A stretch of DNA of 64,000 bases from NCBI GenBank assembly GCA_020060215.1, contig JAGVAP010000121.1, positions 84,268-148,267 of the forward strand, given 5' to 3'. This DNA comes from Deltaproteobacteria bacterium (GTDB lineage: Bacteria > Desulfobacterota > DSM-4660 > Desulfatiglandales > HGW-15). The position numbers were made by a program, and so were the translations under genes. Under the pieces are notes generated by a model. That model ran no database searches and was not told the origin of the DNA. It saw nothing but the letters and a program-made list of their open reading frames with translations. Positions 26,709-35,674 of the stretch are shown here, piece after piece. Numbering within the stretch: position 1 is the first letter of the stretch; each line of letters opens with the position of its first letter.

Positions 26709-27629
26709 ATGGAAAATTTTTCGATCTATCGCTTCATGAGACTTGGGATCGTGCACTTCAAGGCATTTCCGGAGGTGGCCCGCGGGGAAGGGCCCATCGT
26801 GGAGACCCTCCGCAGGATCGTGGAGGATGATTTCTGGACGGCCGTGGAAGTGGGATGGATGAGGGACATCAAGGTGAGAAACGAGGCCAGGAGACTCCTC
26901 GAGACCTCGCACATGACGGTCTGCTACGCCAATCAACCCAGGATGTTCAGCAACAAGCTCGATCTGAATGCCTTTGACGTGAAGGAACGCAGGAAGGCGG
27001 TCGGCATGATGAAGAACGGGATCGATGAGGCATTCGACCTCGGTGCGACGGCCATTCGGGTCTTCTCGGGCAAGTACCCCGGGGAAGAGAAGAAGGAGGA
27101 GGCCAAGAAGATCCTGGTGGATTCCCTCAAGGAGGTCTGCCGCTATACGAACGAGCAGGGTCCGATGGAAATCTACATGAAGGTCTTCGATATGGACATC
27201 GACAAGAACTTCCTGATCGGCCGTTTTCGGGATGCAGCCGACGTGGCCGCGCAGGTGCATGCGGAGTTCGGCAACTTCGGGGTGCTCGCGGACCTCTCCC
27301 ATTTCCCGCTCCTCCGGGAGAAGCCGGAAGAGGCCATCCCGCTGGTCAAGCAGTACCCCATGCACTTCCATATCGGGAACTGCCTCTATCGCGATCGGAG
27401 GCATCCCACCTACGGGGACCGGCAGCCCCGGTTCGGAATGCCGGGGGGCGAAGTCGACACCCCCCAGGTGCGGGACTACTTCAGGCTCCTGCTGGACCTG
27501 AAGCTCCTCAGCCCTGAGAAGCGGCCCGTGCTCAGCGCCGAAGTCAGGCCGCTCCTGGCCGAGGAAAGCTCGGAGGTGGTCATCGCGAACACCAAGCGGG
27601 TGATCAAGGAGGCCTGGGCCCTCGTATAG
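26709..27629 (+). CDS. Sugar-phosphate isomerase/epimerase-like TIM barrel protein
   Basis: This 306-residue protein resembles the AP-endonuclease-2/xylose isomerase-like barrel family. It has AVEVGWMRDIKVR, GATAIRVFSGKYPG, NFGVLADLSHFPLLR and HFHIGNCLYRD, with acidic and His residues at strand ends as expected for metal-bound epimerases. Members isomerise or dehydrate keto-sugars and sugar acids. The substrate is unknown. AAGGAGGGG lies 8 bases before the ATG at 26709. It follows the dehydrogenase by 52 bases and precedes the TctC gene by 47, so the run is probably one transcript. Confidence 0.8.
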   Translation: MENFSIYRFMRLGIVHFKAFPEVARGEGPIVETLRRIVEDDFWTAVEVGWMRDIKVRNEARRLLETSHMTVCYANQPRMFSNKLDLNAFDVKERRKAVGMMKNGIDEAFDLGATAIRVFSGKYPGEEKKEEAKKILVDSLKEVCRYTNEQGPMEIYMKVFDMDIDKNFLIGRFRDAADVAAQVHAEFGNFGVLADLSHFPLLREKPEEAIPLVKQYPMHFHIGNCLYRDRRHPTYGDRQPRFGMPGGEVDTPQVRDYFRLLLDLKLLSPEKRPVLSAEVRPLLAEESSEVVIANTKRVIKEAWALV

Positions 27630-27676
27630 CTCCGGCTTTCTGCAACCTTAGTGAACCATCTGGAAAGGAGAGGATC

Positions 27677-28657
27677 ATGGAAAGAAAGAATGGGAGTAGG
27701 CCGGGGAAGTTCATCAGTTCAATCCTGTTCATGACCTTGCTCGTTTGGTGCATCGGCCAGGGTGCGGCGACGGCCGCCTGGCCCGAAAAACAGGTGGAAC
27801 TCATCAACCCCTTTGGGGCGGGAGGGGCCGCGGACGTGCAGGCCAGAAAGCTGGCGGAGATCATCTCCAAGGACCTGGGCCAGCCCATGGTGGTGCGCAA
27901 CGTCACGGGGGCCGGCGGCGCCATCGCCTACAACGAGGTCCACAGGGCCAAGCCCGACGGCTATACCCTGATCTGGTATTCGGGCGCCATCAATACCCTG
28001 GCCGCCAGAAACCAGGTCAAGTTCGACTACAAGGATTTCGAGCCCATTGCCGGCATCGGGGTAGAGACGATTGCCATCTCGGTGAACAAGACCGCCCCAT
28101 GGAAAGACTTCAAGACGTTCATCGCCTACGCCAGAGAGAACCCCGGCAAGGTGCGCGTCGGGAATTCAGGCATGGGAAGCGTAACCCACATGGTGCCGGT
28201 GCTCATCGGGCTCAAGACCGGGACCCAGATCATCCATGTGCCCTTCGGGACCGGTCTGGCCGTGGCCGCCCTCATGGGCGAGAAGATCGAGGCCTCCAGC
28301 CAGCACCCGGCCGAGATCCTGAGCCAGGTCAAGGCCGGGGAGGTCCGCGTACTGGCCGTCAGCAGCGAGAAACGGATCAACATCTGGCCCGACGTCCCCA
28401 CCATGAAGGAGTCGGGAGTGGACCTGGTATTTGACCAGTGGAGGGGCTTTGCCGCCCCCAAGGGAACCCCCAAGGAAGCGGTCAAAAAACTGAGTGGAGT
28501 CATCCAGAAGGCGGTCGAGAGCAGGGAGTGGGGCGATTTTACGGCGTCGGTGGGATCTACCCCCCAGTATCGGGAACCGGCTTCCTTTGTCAAGTTCGTG
28601 GCCGAGATGGACAAGCTCACCAGGGAGATCATGGCGGCGGCCGGGACCGGGAAATAA
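27677..28657 (+). CDS. tctC: Tripartite tricarboxylate transporter solute receptor (TctC/Bug family)
   Basis: The 326-residue protein has a signal peptide ending ATAAWP near residue 34. The TctC fold features WPEKQVELINPFGAGGAADV, NVTGAGGAIAYNEV and the C-terminal PKEAVKKLSGVI. It is the periplasmic receptor that delivers carboxylates to TctA/TctB. GGAAAGGAGAGG precedes the ATG. The order C-B-A follows directly downstream. The ligand is probably a sugar acid or similar carboxylate, given the neighbouring enzymes. Confidence 0.94.
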   Translation: MERKNGSRPGKFISSILFMTLLVWCIGQGAATAAWPEKQVELINPFGAGGAADVQARKLAEIISKDLGQPMVVRNVTGAGGAIAYNEVHRAKPDGYTLIWYSGAINTLAARNQVKFDYKDFEPIAGIGVETIAISVNKTAPWKDFKTFIAYARENPGKVRVGNSGMGSVTHMVPVLIGLKTGTQIIHVPFGTGLAVAALMGEKIEASSQHPAEILSQVKAGEVRVLAVSSEKRINIWPDVPTMKESGVDLVFDQWRGFAAPKGTPKEAVKKLSGVIQKAVESREWGDFTASVGSTPQYREPASFVKFVAEMDKLTREIMAAAGTGK

Positions 28658-28778
28658 AAGAGATGGGGGACCGGGGTATTGGAGTATTGGAGCACCGGAC
28701 AAGGGAGAACCGCAATCCTTCTTTCCATCGCTCCACTACTCCATCACTCCATCCATTCAACCCTTCGACCACTTGATC

Positions 28779-29249
28779 ATGAACGCTCGGAAAGAAATCT
28801 CAGGCGGCCTCGTCCTCGCCCTCCTGGGCGTCGGGTACCTGGTCTATAGCACCCGGTATCCCATGGACACGCTGGCGAATCCCGGACCGGCCGTGTTCCC
28901 GCTGATGATCGGATCCATCTTCGCCCTTCTGGCCATCGGCCGCGTGTTCCAGGGTGTGCGGCGGTTCAAAGGGGATGAAGGCCGTGCCGAGCCCCGTTCG
29001 GGGAGCGGCAGGTCCAAGCCGTTCATCCTGATCGTCCTCTTCGTGCTCTACCTGTTGCTGATGAAAGCGGTGGGATTCTACGTCTCGAACCTCCTGTTTG
29101 TCCTGGGCAGCAGCAGGCTGATCGGGGCGAGGGATTGGCTGGGACCGTTGCTCCTCGCGGTGGGTATCAACCTGTTCTGCTATCTGCTCTTTGAGGTCTG
29201 GTTGAAGGTGTCGTTGCCCAAGGGCGTTCTGTACTCGGTTCTGGCTTGA
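28779..29249 (+). CDS. tctB: Tripartite tricarboxylate transporter small membrane subunit (TctB)
   Basis: This 156-residue protein has four predicted membrane spans and the TctB pattern of a first hairpin (GGLVLALLGVGYLVYSTRYP, then GPAVFPLMIG), a hydrophilic loop and a second hairpin ending VSLPKGVLYSVL. It partners TctA and the TctC receptor. No strong ribosome binding site precedes the ATG at 28779. The leader (28670-28758) contains GGAGTATTGGAGC and ACTCCATCACTCCAT words that look like another dispersed intergenic repeat. Confidence 0.9.
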   Translation: MNARKEISGGLVLALLGVGYLVYSTRYPMDTLANPGPAVFPLMIGSIFALLAIGRVFQGVRRFKGDEGRAEPRSGSGRSKPFILIVLFVLYLLLMKAVGFYVSNLLFVLGSSRLIGARDWLGPLLLAVGINLFCYLLFEVWLKVSLPKGVLYSVLA

Positions 29250-29288
29250 GAGACTTCTCTGTAACCTGCAGGAAGATCTGCCACGAGA

Positions 29289-29337
29289 CCACGAAGACGC
29301 AAAGAAAGTCCGCGATATCTTTCCCGGTGTCTTCGTG
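29289..29337. repeat. Dispersed ACGAAGAC repeat, second copy
   Basis: CACGAAGAC (29291-29299) and GTCTTCGTG (29329-29337) form an inverted repeat of the same family as the hairpin at 5481-5527. It lies between tctB and tctA and could attenuate or protect the transcript there. Confidence 0.55.
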
Positions 29338-29396
29338 TGGTGGTGGCGGGATTTGGCTGCGGCCGTAAGGCCTGCGTCAGGAGGACCTTTCCGGGG

Positions 29397-30899
29397 ATGG
29401 ACCACTCCATCTTTTCTTCCCTCTTCATCACCTTTCAGCCCCTGAATCTCTTTTCGTGTTTTGTGGGCGCGGTCATCGGGACCCTGGTAGGGGTCCTTCC
29501 GGGTCTGGGTCCGGCCGCGGCCATGGCCCTGGTCCTGCCGCTCACCCTGAAACTCGGACCGACCGCCGGGCTGATCACCCTGGCCGGAATCTACTACGGG
29601 GCCATGTACGGCGGGTCCACCACATCCATCCTGGTGAATGTCCCCGGCGAACCGGCCAGCGTGGTGACCACGTTGGACGGCTATGCCATGGCGCGAAAGG
29701 GCCGCGCCGGTGCAGCGCTCGCGATTGCGGCCATTGCATCTTTTGTCGCCGGTACGATCAGCGTCATCGCCCTGCAGTTGTTTGCGCCGCTGCTTGCACG
29801 TTCGGCCCTGGCCTTCGGGCCGGCCGAATACTTCAGCCTGACCGTCCTGGGAATCGTCCTGCTGTCGAACCTGAGCGGCAGGTCCCGGGTCAAATCCCTG
29901 CTCATGATGCTGATCGGACTGATGCTCTCCACGATCGGGACGGACCCCGTGGGCGGGATCGAGCGGTTCTCTTTTGGGATCCTGTCGGCGCAGGCTGGCA
30001 TCAGCTTCATCGCGGTGACCGCAGGCCTGTTCGGGGTGGCGGAGGTGCTGCACTACATCACCGAAAAGGCCAAGGAGGTCGAGCCTGCACCCGTCCGATT
30101 CCGAGAGCTCTATCCCAACCGCGAGGAGATCAAACGCTCCCTGCCTCCCATGGCGAGAGGCTCCGTCATTGGATTCCTGATCGGCCTTCTTCCCGGGCCT
30201 GCGGCGACTCTGGCGGCCTTCGCGTCCTATGCCCTGGAAAGAAGGGTTTCGAAAAGGAAACGGGAATTCGGGAAGGGGGCCATCGAAGGGGTGGCCGGAC
30301 CGGAGGCGGCCAACAATGCTGCGGCGGGCGGGGCCATGATCCCGCTCCTCTCTCTCGGATTGCCGTTCACGCCCACCACGGCGGTGCTGCTGGGGGGCAT
30401 GCTGCTCCACGGCGTCACGCCCGGCCCCTTCCTCATGCGGGACAGGCCCGATGTGTTCTGGGGGGTGATCGGCAGTTTCTATCTCGGAAACGCGATGCTC
30501 CTCATCCTGAACCTTCCCCTGGTGGGCGTCTTCGCCAGGGTGGTCCGAGTCGCCCCCAGGTACCTCATGCCCGCGGTCCTGGTGCTGTGCGTCATCGGGG
30601 CCTACGGTGACAACGGCAGCCTCTTCGATGTGTGGGTAATGCTGGGTTCCGGGGTCGCCGGTTATCTCATGCGCAGGTTCGACTACGAGCCGGCCCCCCT
30701 GATCGTCGGCCTGGTCCTGGGGACCGTCATGGAGCGGTCGCTGCGGCAGGCCCTGATCATGTCCGGGGGCGCGTTGAGCGGGCTCTGGGAATCGCCCATT
30801 TCGGCAGCGATCCTGATCGGCGCGGTGGTCGCCGCCCTGGCGCCCATCCTCCTTGGACACCTCAGGGGACGAATGTATTACATCCGTCGAAGGGTATGA
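29397..30899 (+). CDS. tctA: Tripartite tricarboxylate transporter large membrane subunit (TctA)
   Basis: The 500-residue polytopic protein has TctA signatures: VGVLPGLGPAAAMALVLPLT, YGAMYGGSTTSILVNVPGEP, EAANNAAAGGAMIPLLSLG and VLLGGMLLHGVTPGP. It forms the transport channel with TctB and is fed by TctC. The ATG at 29397 matches the family start. The frame is open upstream into the repeat. Its last 22 bases overlap the 3' end of the M28 peptidase on the other strand. Confidence 0.94.
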   Translation: MDHSIFSSLFITFQPLNLFSCFVGAVIGTLVGVLPGLGPAAAMALVLPLTLKLGPTAGLITLAGIYYGAMYGGSTTSILVNVPGEPASVVTTLDGYAMARKGRAGAALAIAAIASFVAGTISVIALQLFAPLLARSALAFGPAEYFSLTVLGIVLLSNLSGRSRVKSLLMMLIGLMLSTIGTDPVGGIERFSFGILSAQAGISFIAVTAGLFGVAEVLHYITEKAKEVEPAPVRFRELYPNREEIKRSLPPMARGSVIGFLIGLLPGPAATLAAFASYALERRVSKRKREFGKGAIEGVAGPEAANNAAAGGAMIPLLSLGLPFTPTTAVLLGGMLLHGVTPGPFLMRDRPDVFWGVIGSFYLGNAMLLILNLPLVGVFARVVRVAPRYLMPAVLVLCVIGAYGDNGSLFDVWVMLGSGVAGYLMRRFDYEPAPLIVGLVLGTVMERSLRQALIMSGGALSGLWESPISAAILIGAVVAALAPILLGHLRGRMYYIRRRV

Positions 30900-31810
30900 A
30901 AGAGCCCCTTCACAACCTCGGCCATGGAGTCGAAATCGAGGGTCTCCAAGGTGTCCGTCTCCCGGTGGTAGTGGGGGTTTCGGAAAAAGGCAGAATCGGT
31001 CACCATCACCGCCCGGTACCCGTACCGCCAGAAGGACGCGTTGTCCGAAAGGTTGATGGCCCCCACCCACTTCGGCGCCACCATGGTCTGCACCTTCAGG
31101 GCCGAGTAATCCCTGAGCCCTTTCCTGAGCGCGAAGACGGGCCGCCATGAATGCAGATTCCCGACCACGCCGATGAAATCCGCCGTTTCCGGATAGAAGA
31201 GGCTCATTCCGGGGAGAGGGTAGCGCTGGATCTTTTCCTTGGAGAAATACCCGATCATCTCCAGGGAGATCATGAAATCCACCGGCGCGTCCTTCTCCCT
31301 GAGAGAGGCGGCGTAGATCCTGCTGCCCATCTTTTCCGTTCCGAAGAAAGGGGGCTCCTCGTTGGCAAAGGCCACGAAGATGAGCCTCCTCCTGCCGGGG
31401 GTCTCCCCGAAAAGGCGCGCCAGTTCGAGGAGCCCGGCCACCCCGGACGCATTGTCGTCCGCTCCCGGGGAGCCGGGGACGGAATCGTAGTGAGCTCCTA
31501 TGATGATCGGGTCTCCTTCTCCGTCCGTCTCCGCCACAAGATTGGAGGAGGATCTTCCGTGAGAGAGGTAACTCCGCCTCTCCACTGCATACCCGTAGCG
31601 GGTGAGCACTCCTTCAACGTACGAAGCGGCCCGCTCCAGGGAGTCTCCCTTGAAGAGGTTTCTCTCCCCGATCCGGACGGCGAGATGCTGAACATGGCTT
31701 CGGAGGTTCTCCCTGAGCATGTTCTTCTCCTCAAGCTCGTCTGAGAGTCCGGTGCCGGGAAAGGAAGCCAACAAGAGGGTCGAAGCCATCATGAAAATGA
31801 AGCGCGACAT
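30878..31810 (-). CDS. Secreted M28-family zinc aminopeptidase
   Basis: The 310-residue protein has a signal peptide ending near GLSD and the full M28 metal set: GAHYDSVPGSPGADDNASG, FANEEPPFFGTEKMGS, EMIGYF, and a final His in NPHYHRETDT. Such enzymes remove N-terminal residues from peptides outside the cytoplasm. The ATG at 31810 has AAGG upstream, and a GTG two codons earlier is in frame. Its stop codon lies inside tctA, giving a 22-bp tail-to-tail overlap. Confidence 0.92.
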   Translation of the reverse strand: MSRFIFMMASTLLLASFPGTGLSDELEEKNMLRENLRSHVQHLAVRIGERNLFKGDSLERAASYVEGVLTRYGYAVERRSYLSHGRSSSNLVAETDGEGDPIIIGAHYDSVPGSPGADDNASGVAGLLELARLFGETPGRRRLIFVAFANEEPPFFGTEKMGSRIYAASLREKDAPVDFMISLEMIGYFSKEKIQRYPLPGMSLFYPETADFIGVVGNLHSWRPVFALRKGLRDYSALKVQTMVAPKWVGAINLSDNASFWRYGYRAVMVTDSAFFRNPHYHRETDTLETLDFDSMAEVVKGLFHTLRRM

Positions 31811-31980
31811 CTCCACCCTTCCTCCGCACCGGACTTCCCCGATGTTCCCATGATAACAGACCTCCTCCTCCGGTTCCAGGCCCGCAGGGAGTGTGCAGGA
31901 GAGGGATTGCAGATCAAGTTTTCAAAATCATAGCCGAATAGGAGGGGTAGACAAAAAAAATCGTGCCGGAAGGGCTCGCG

Positions 31981-34365
31981 ATGTCTTCATACCGGAGCAA
32001 GGCCTTTTTCCCCACACCCATGTCCGGGCAGGTGGATGAATTCCAGATGCACCCGTTCACGTTGGCCTTTCCTGAAGAGCAGGAGAGGGATTACCGGGAG
32101 GCCTTTTTTCGGAGTTCCCTGAGAGAAGTCCACCTGGCCCTGCTTCTGGCCATTTTATTTTACGGGTCCTTCGGGATACTGGACGCATTTCTGGTTCCGG
32201 GGGTGAAGCGCCAGCTATGGATAATTCGCTTCGGCGTCTTCTTACCCATTACCTTCCTGGTCTTCCTGTTCTCGTTTACCGGGTATTTCCGAAAATACAT
32301 GCAGGCCTGTCTCTTCGCCGTCATGATCGTGTCTGGACTGGGCATTATCGCCATGATCCTGATCGCGCCCGATCCAGGCCGGTATTTTTATTATGCGGGG
32401 CTGATCCTGGTCCTGTTTTACGGGTACACTTTTCTGAAACTCAGATTCATCTGGGCCACCGCGGCCGGCTGGATCCTTGTAGCCGCCTACGAAATAGCCG
32501 CCGTTTTCCTCCATCCCACTCCAAGCCCGGTTTTGGTCAACAACAACTTCTTCTTCCTGGCGAGCAACATCATCGGCATGGCCGCGTGCTATTCCATCGA
32601 ATTTCGATCGAGAAAGGATTTCATCCTGGCCCGGGCGATCGAAGAGGAAAAGAAGAAGGTCGCCACATCCAGGCGGGGTCTGAAGAAAAGAGTCAGCGAG
32701 AGAACGGCTCAGCTGACCCAGTCTCTCGAGGAGTTGAAAAGGGAAATCGCGGAACGGGAGAAGGCGGAAGAAGAGCGCCAAAGGAGCGAAAGACGCTTCC
32801 AATCCCTCAGCGAGAACAGCCCGGAGATCATCTACACGCTGGATATGCAGGGGGCCTTCAGCTACCTAAACCCCGCATGGGAGGAGATCCTCGGTTACCG
32901 AAGGGTGGAGGCCATAGGAAGACACTTCATCTCCTTTGCACGGGAGCAGGACAAGGTCGCTTTCGTCCGTCATTTCAAAAGCATCCGGGATGAGAAGAGG
33001 ACGCTGAGGGATGTCAAGGGCGTGCTCATTCACAGGGATGGAACCAACCGCCTCTTTACCTTGAGCGGCGCCCCGAACCTGGACGGCCAGGGAAGGGTGA
33101 TCGGCATGGTGGGGCTCATGATCGACATCACGGAACAGACCAGGCTCCAGGACCGTCTGGAACAAGCCAAAAAGATGGAAGCCATCGGATCCCTCGCAGG
33201 CGGGGTGGCCCATGATCTGAACAACGTTCTTGCGGGCATCGTAGGGTACCCCGATGTCCTTTTAATGGAAATCCCGCGGGAAAGTCCCCTGAGGAAACCT
33301 CTCCTCGCCATCCGGAGATCGGGAGAGAAAGCCTCGGCGATCGTGCAGGACCTGCTGACCCTGGCAAGGAGGGGGGTGAGCACTGCGGAGGTGGTGGACC
33401 TCAATGACATCGTGGAGGAATACCTGAGGAGTCCGGAATACGAGAAACTGAAAACCTTTTGCCTTGAATTCGACCTGGAGACCTCATTCGAAAAAGACCT
33501 TCTGAGGATCATCGGCTCTCCCATACACATCAGCAAGACCATCATGAACCTGGTCATCAATGCCCTGGAAGCGATGCCCTGTGGGGGAAAAGTCGTCCTG
33601 AAGACTGAAAACCGCCGCCTGGAAAGGCCGGTGGAAGGATACGAAAAGATCAAGGAAGGGGAATATGCGGTCTTTTCCATTTCCGACACCGGCATCGGGA
33701 TAGCCCCCCAGGACCTGAGAAGAATATTCGAGCCGTTCTACACCAAGAAGACCATGAACAGGAGCGGAACGGGACTGGGAATGGCCGTCGTCTGGGGCAC
33801 GATGAAGGACCACGAGGGGTTTGTCGACGTCAAGAGTGAGGAAGGGAAGGGGACCGAATTCATCCTCTATTTCCCGGCAACGGACCGAAAACCGGCCGAG
33901 GATCCTGTGGGCGTATCGCTGCCGGATTACCTGGGCAGCGGCGAGTCCGTCCTGGTGGTCGATGACGCGGAAGAGCAGAGGGAGATCGCCACGCTCCTGC
34001 TTACCCGTCTTGGCTACCGGGTGACCTGCACGGGCAGCGGAGAAGAGGCTGTCGAATACGTGAAAGGCCATCCCCAGGACCTGATCCTTCTGGACATGCT
34101 CATGGACCCGGGAATGGACGGGCTTGAGACGTATAAACGGATATTGGACGTGTATCCCACCCAGAAGGCCGTCATTGCAAGCGGTTACTCATGCACGGAA
34201 CGTGTCCGGGAGGCCCAACGGCTCGGGGCGGGGGGATACTTGAAGAAGCCCTACACCCTTGAGAAGATCGGGCTTGCCGTCAAGGCCGAGTTCGAGAAAG
34301 GAGGGGATTTCGCCACGGAACGCAGGGGGAGATATCCCCTTTGCAGGAAAACGGCAAGCGGTTGA
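31981..34365 (+). CDS. Membrane hybrid histidine kinase HK1 (multi-TM sensor, PAS, HisKA, HATPase, receiver)
   Basis: This 794-residue hybrid kinase begins with a sensor of about six spans (residues 50-205) that carries YYAGLILVL (137-145) and LVNNNFFFL (185-193). A coiled coil (215-265) leads to a PAS domain (about 270-390), then HisKA with His411 in GGVAHDLNNVLAGIVGYPDVLL, an ATPase domain with DTGIGIAP and GTGLGMAVV, and a C-terminal receiver with LLDMLMDPGMDG. The same sensor occurs in two more kinases and, more distantly, in the PP2C phosphatase nearby. ATG 31981 has GGAAGGG upstream. A GTG at 31963 is the alternative. Confidence 0.93.
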   Translation: MSSYRSKAFFPTPMSGQVDEFQMHPFTLAFPEEQERDYREAFFRSSLREVHLALLLAILFYGSFGILDAFLVPGVKRQLWIIRFGVFLPITFLVFLFSFTGYFRKYMQACLFAVMIVSGLGIIAMILIAPDPGRYFYYAGLILVLFYGYTFLKLRFIWATAAGWILVAAYEIAAVFLHPTPSPVLVNNNFFFLASNIIGMAACYSIEFRSRKDFILARAIEEEKKKVATSRRGLKKRVSERTAQLTQSLEELKREIAEREKAEEERQRSERRFQSLSENSPEIIYTLDMQGAFSYLNPAWEEILGYRRVEAIGRHFISFAREQDKVAFVRHFKSIRDEKRTLRDVKGVLIHRDGTNRLFTLSGAPNLDGQGRVIGMVGLMIDITEQTRLQDRLEQAKKMEAIGSLAGGVAHDLNNVLAGIVGYPDVLLMEIPRESPLRKPLLAIRRSGEKASAIVQDLLTLARRGVSTAEVVDLNDIVEEYLRSPEYEKLKTFCLEFDLETSFEKDLLRIIGSPIHISKTIMNLVINALEAMPCGGKVVLKTENRRLERPVEGYEKIKEGEYAVFSISDTGIGIAPQDLRRIFEPFYTKKTMNRSGTGLGMAVVWGTMKDHEGFVDVKSEEGKGTEFILYFPATDRKPAEDPVGVSLPDYLGSGESVLVVDDAEEQREIATLLLTRLGYRVTCTGSGEEAVEYVKGHPQDLILLDMLMDPGMDGLETYKRILDVYPTQKAVIASGYSCTERVREAQRLGAGGYLKKPYTLEKIGLAVKAEFEKGGDFATERRGRYPLCRKTASG

Positions 34366-34794
34366 ACAACCCACGGACCGACGCGTCGTCGTCCCATTGA
34401 CGCTTTTTCCTCCAAGTGCGCCAACCCCCTCCATTCCCGCCGCTGCCACAGGAATCTCCTCCAGCCCCGGCGGGGCCTTGATTCTCTCGTTTTTCCAAGC
34501 CCTTCCCCCGGCCCTGTTCGAGGCGGAGAGGGCGGTTTCTTCTGGGGCACGACCCCGGTCCCCCCCCCCTTTCAAGACGGCATATTTTTTGCAGAAAACC
34601 GCAACATAACGTAAATTCGACCGGACCGTCGGAGTTCAATCGGAGGAAAGCTCTCTTTTCACACCATTTCCTTACAGCTCTTCATGGATGCGGTCGATAG
34701 TAGGTTATGAAAAATATCTTATCCAGGAATCGTGTATGTCTGCACTCACCGGCAGTCCCCTGAATGATCTTTTTCACATGGAGAACGATTTTTC
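34366..34794. other. Gene-free interval before the partner-switch operon, 429 bp
   Basis: No credible coding frame is visible. The last 200 bases are clearly richer in A and T than the surroundings and probably hold the promoter for the HATPase gene, but no consensus promoter stands out. Confidence 0.5.
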
Positions 34795-35304
34795 ATGAAG
34801 AAATCGATGAAACTCAGTGTCAAGCCGCTATGGCGTGAGATCGAAAAGGCGAGGAACAGCGCTGCGGCCTTTTTGAAGTCTCACCAGTTTTCAAGCGAGT
34901 CCTCTTATTCCTTCGTCATGATCGTCAGCGAACTCGTTGAAAACGGCATCAAGTACGGCCATTTTTCGGAGGCTGAAGACCGGGTCAATCTTTCGGTTCA
35001 CATCAATCGAAGCATGATCACGGTGGAGGTGGTCAATCCGGTGAATGATGAGACATACAAGCATCTCAAGAATCTCGACAGGACCATACAGTGGATCCGG
35101 GGGTTCCAGGATCCTTTCGAGGCCTACATCGACAGGCTCAAAGAGGTGTCCAAGAAGCCTTTAAACGATGAGGAGAGTGGATTGGGGCTGGTCAGAATCG
35201 CCTACGAAGGTCAGGCCATTCTGGACTTCTTCGTGAGCGACAACGGGATCGTGAATGTTTCGGCCGTTTCCAATTTCAAGGGAGAAGATCATGGGAAAAA
35301 GTGA
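34795..35304 (+). CDS. HATPase-fold anti-sigma/serine kinase-like protein (RsbW-type), intact copy
   Basis: The 169-residue protein is a lone GHKL ATPase with N-box VSELVENGIKYG and a G-rich lid SGLGLVRIAYEG, followed by the DFFVSDNGIVNVSAV strand pair. It also has a family-specific block GFQDPFEAYIDRLKE shared with a relative at 42919-43527. Proteins of this kind phosphorylate STAS antagonists or sequester partners. The STAS-like gene begins inside its last codons (14-bp overlap) and a PP2C phosphatase is encoded further down, which makes a partner-switch trio likely. Confidence 0.85.
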   Translation: MKKSMKLSVKPLWREIEKARNSAAAFLKSHQFSSESSYSFVMIVSELVENGIKYGHFSEAEDRVNLSVHINRSMITVEVVNPVNDETYKHLKNLDRTIQWIRGFQDPFEAYIDRLKEVSKKPLNDEESGLGLVRIAYEGQAILDFFVSDNGIVNVSAVSNFKGEDHGKK

Positions 35305-35674
35305 GACCTATACCAGCAATCTGCTGAACATCGAAGTAAAGGAGAACGAGGATGCCATCCACATGAAGTGGACGGGAAAGAGCGTCCATCGGAAACCCAG
35401 CGAGTTCATCACCCCGATCCTGGTGGATCTGCTCAAGCGGAGCAGTGCCGAGGAGAAGAGGATCGTCCTGGATTTTCGGAACCTGAACTACATGAATTCG
35501 TCGACCATCACCCCGGTGATCAAGATCCTGGAAAGGGCCAAGAGAGGCAGCGTGAGCATCACGGTACTCTATCAGAAATCGGTCAAGTGGCAGGATCTCT
35601 CGTTTTCGGCCTTGGAGATCTTCCAGACCAAGGACCGCAGGGTGCAGATCAAGGGAGTGGGGAATGATGCCTAG
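35291..35674 (+). CDS. STAS/SiaC-like antagonist protein
   Basis: The 127-residue protein has RIVLDFRNLNYMNSSTITPV followed by KILERAKRGSVSITVLY. This matches the strand-helix core of STAS and SiaC (DUF1987-like) antagonists, where a Ser/Thr in the SST position is phosphorylated. GGAG lies 6 bases before its ATG. It overlaps the HATPase gene upstream and the methyltransferase gene downstream (11 bp), so the three are translationally coupled. SiaC family versus plain STAS cannot be settled by eye. Confidence 0.75.
   Translation: MGKSETYTSNLLNIEVKENEDAIHMKWTGKSVHRKPSEFITPILVDLLKRSSAEEKRIVLDFRNLNYMNSSTITPVIKILERAKRGSVSITVLYQKSVKWQDLSFSALEIFQTKDRRVQIKGVGNDA

Noticed and set aside
28670..28760. 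Repeated GGAGTATT and ACTCCATC words before tctB, considered as a CRISPR or operator array
   Set aside because: The spacing is irregular and there are no equal-length spacers. It fits a degenerate dispersed repeat.
28800..31148. A 782-codon minus-strand frame opposite tctB and tctA
   Set aside because: Low-complexity Gln/Asp/Arg/Gly composition and complete overlap with two clear transporter genes.
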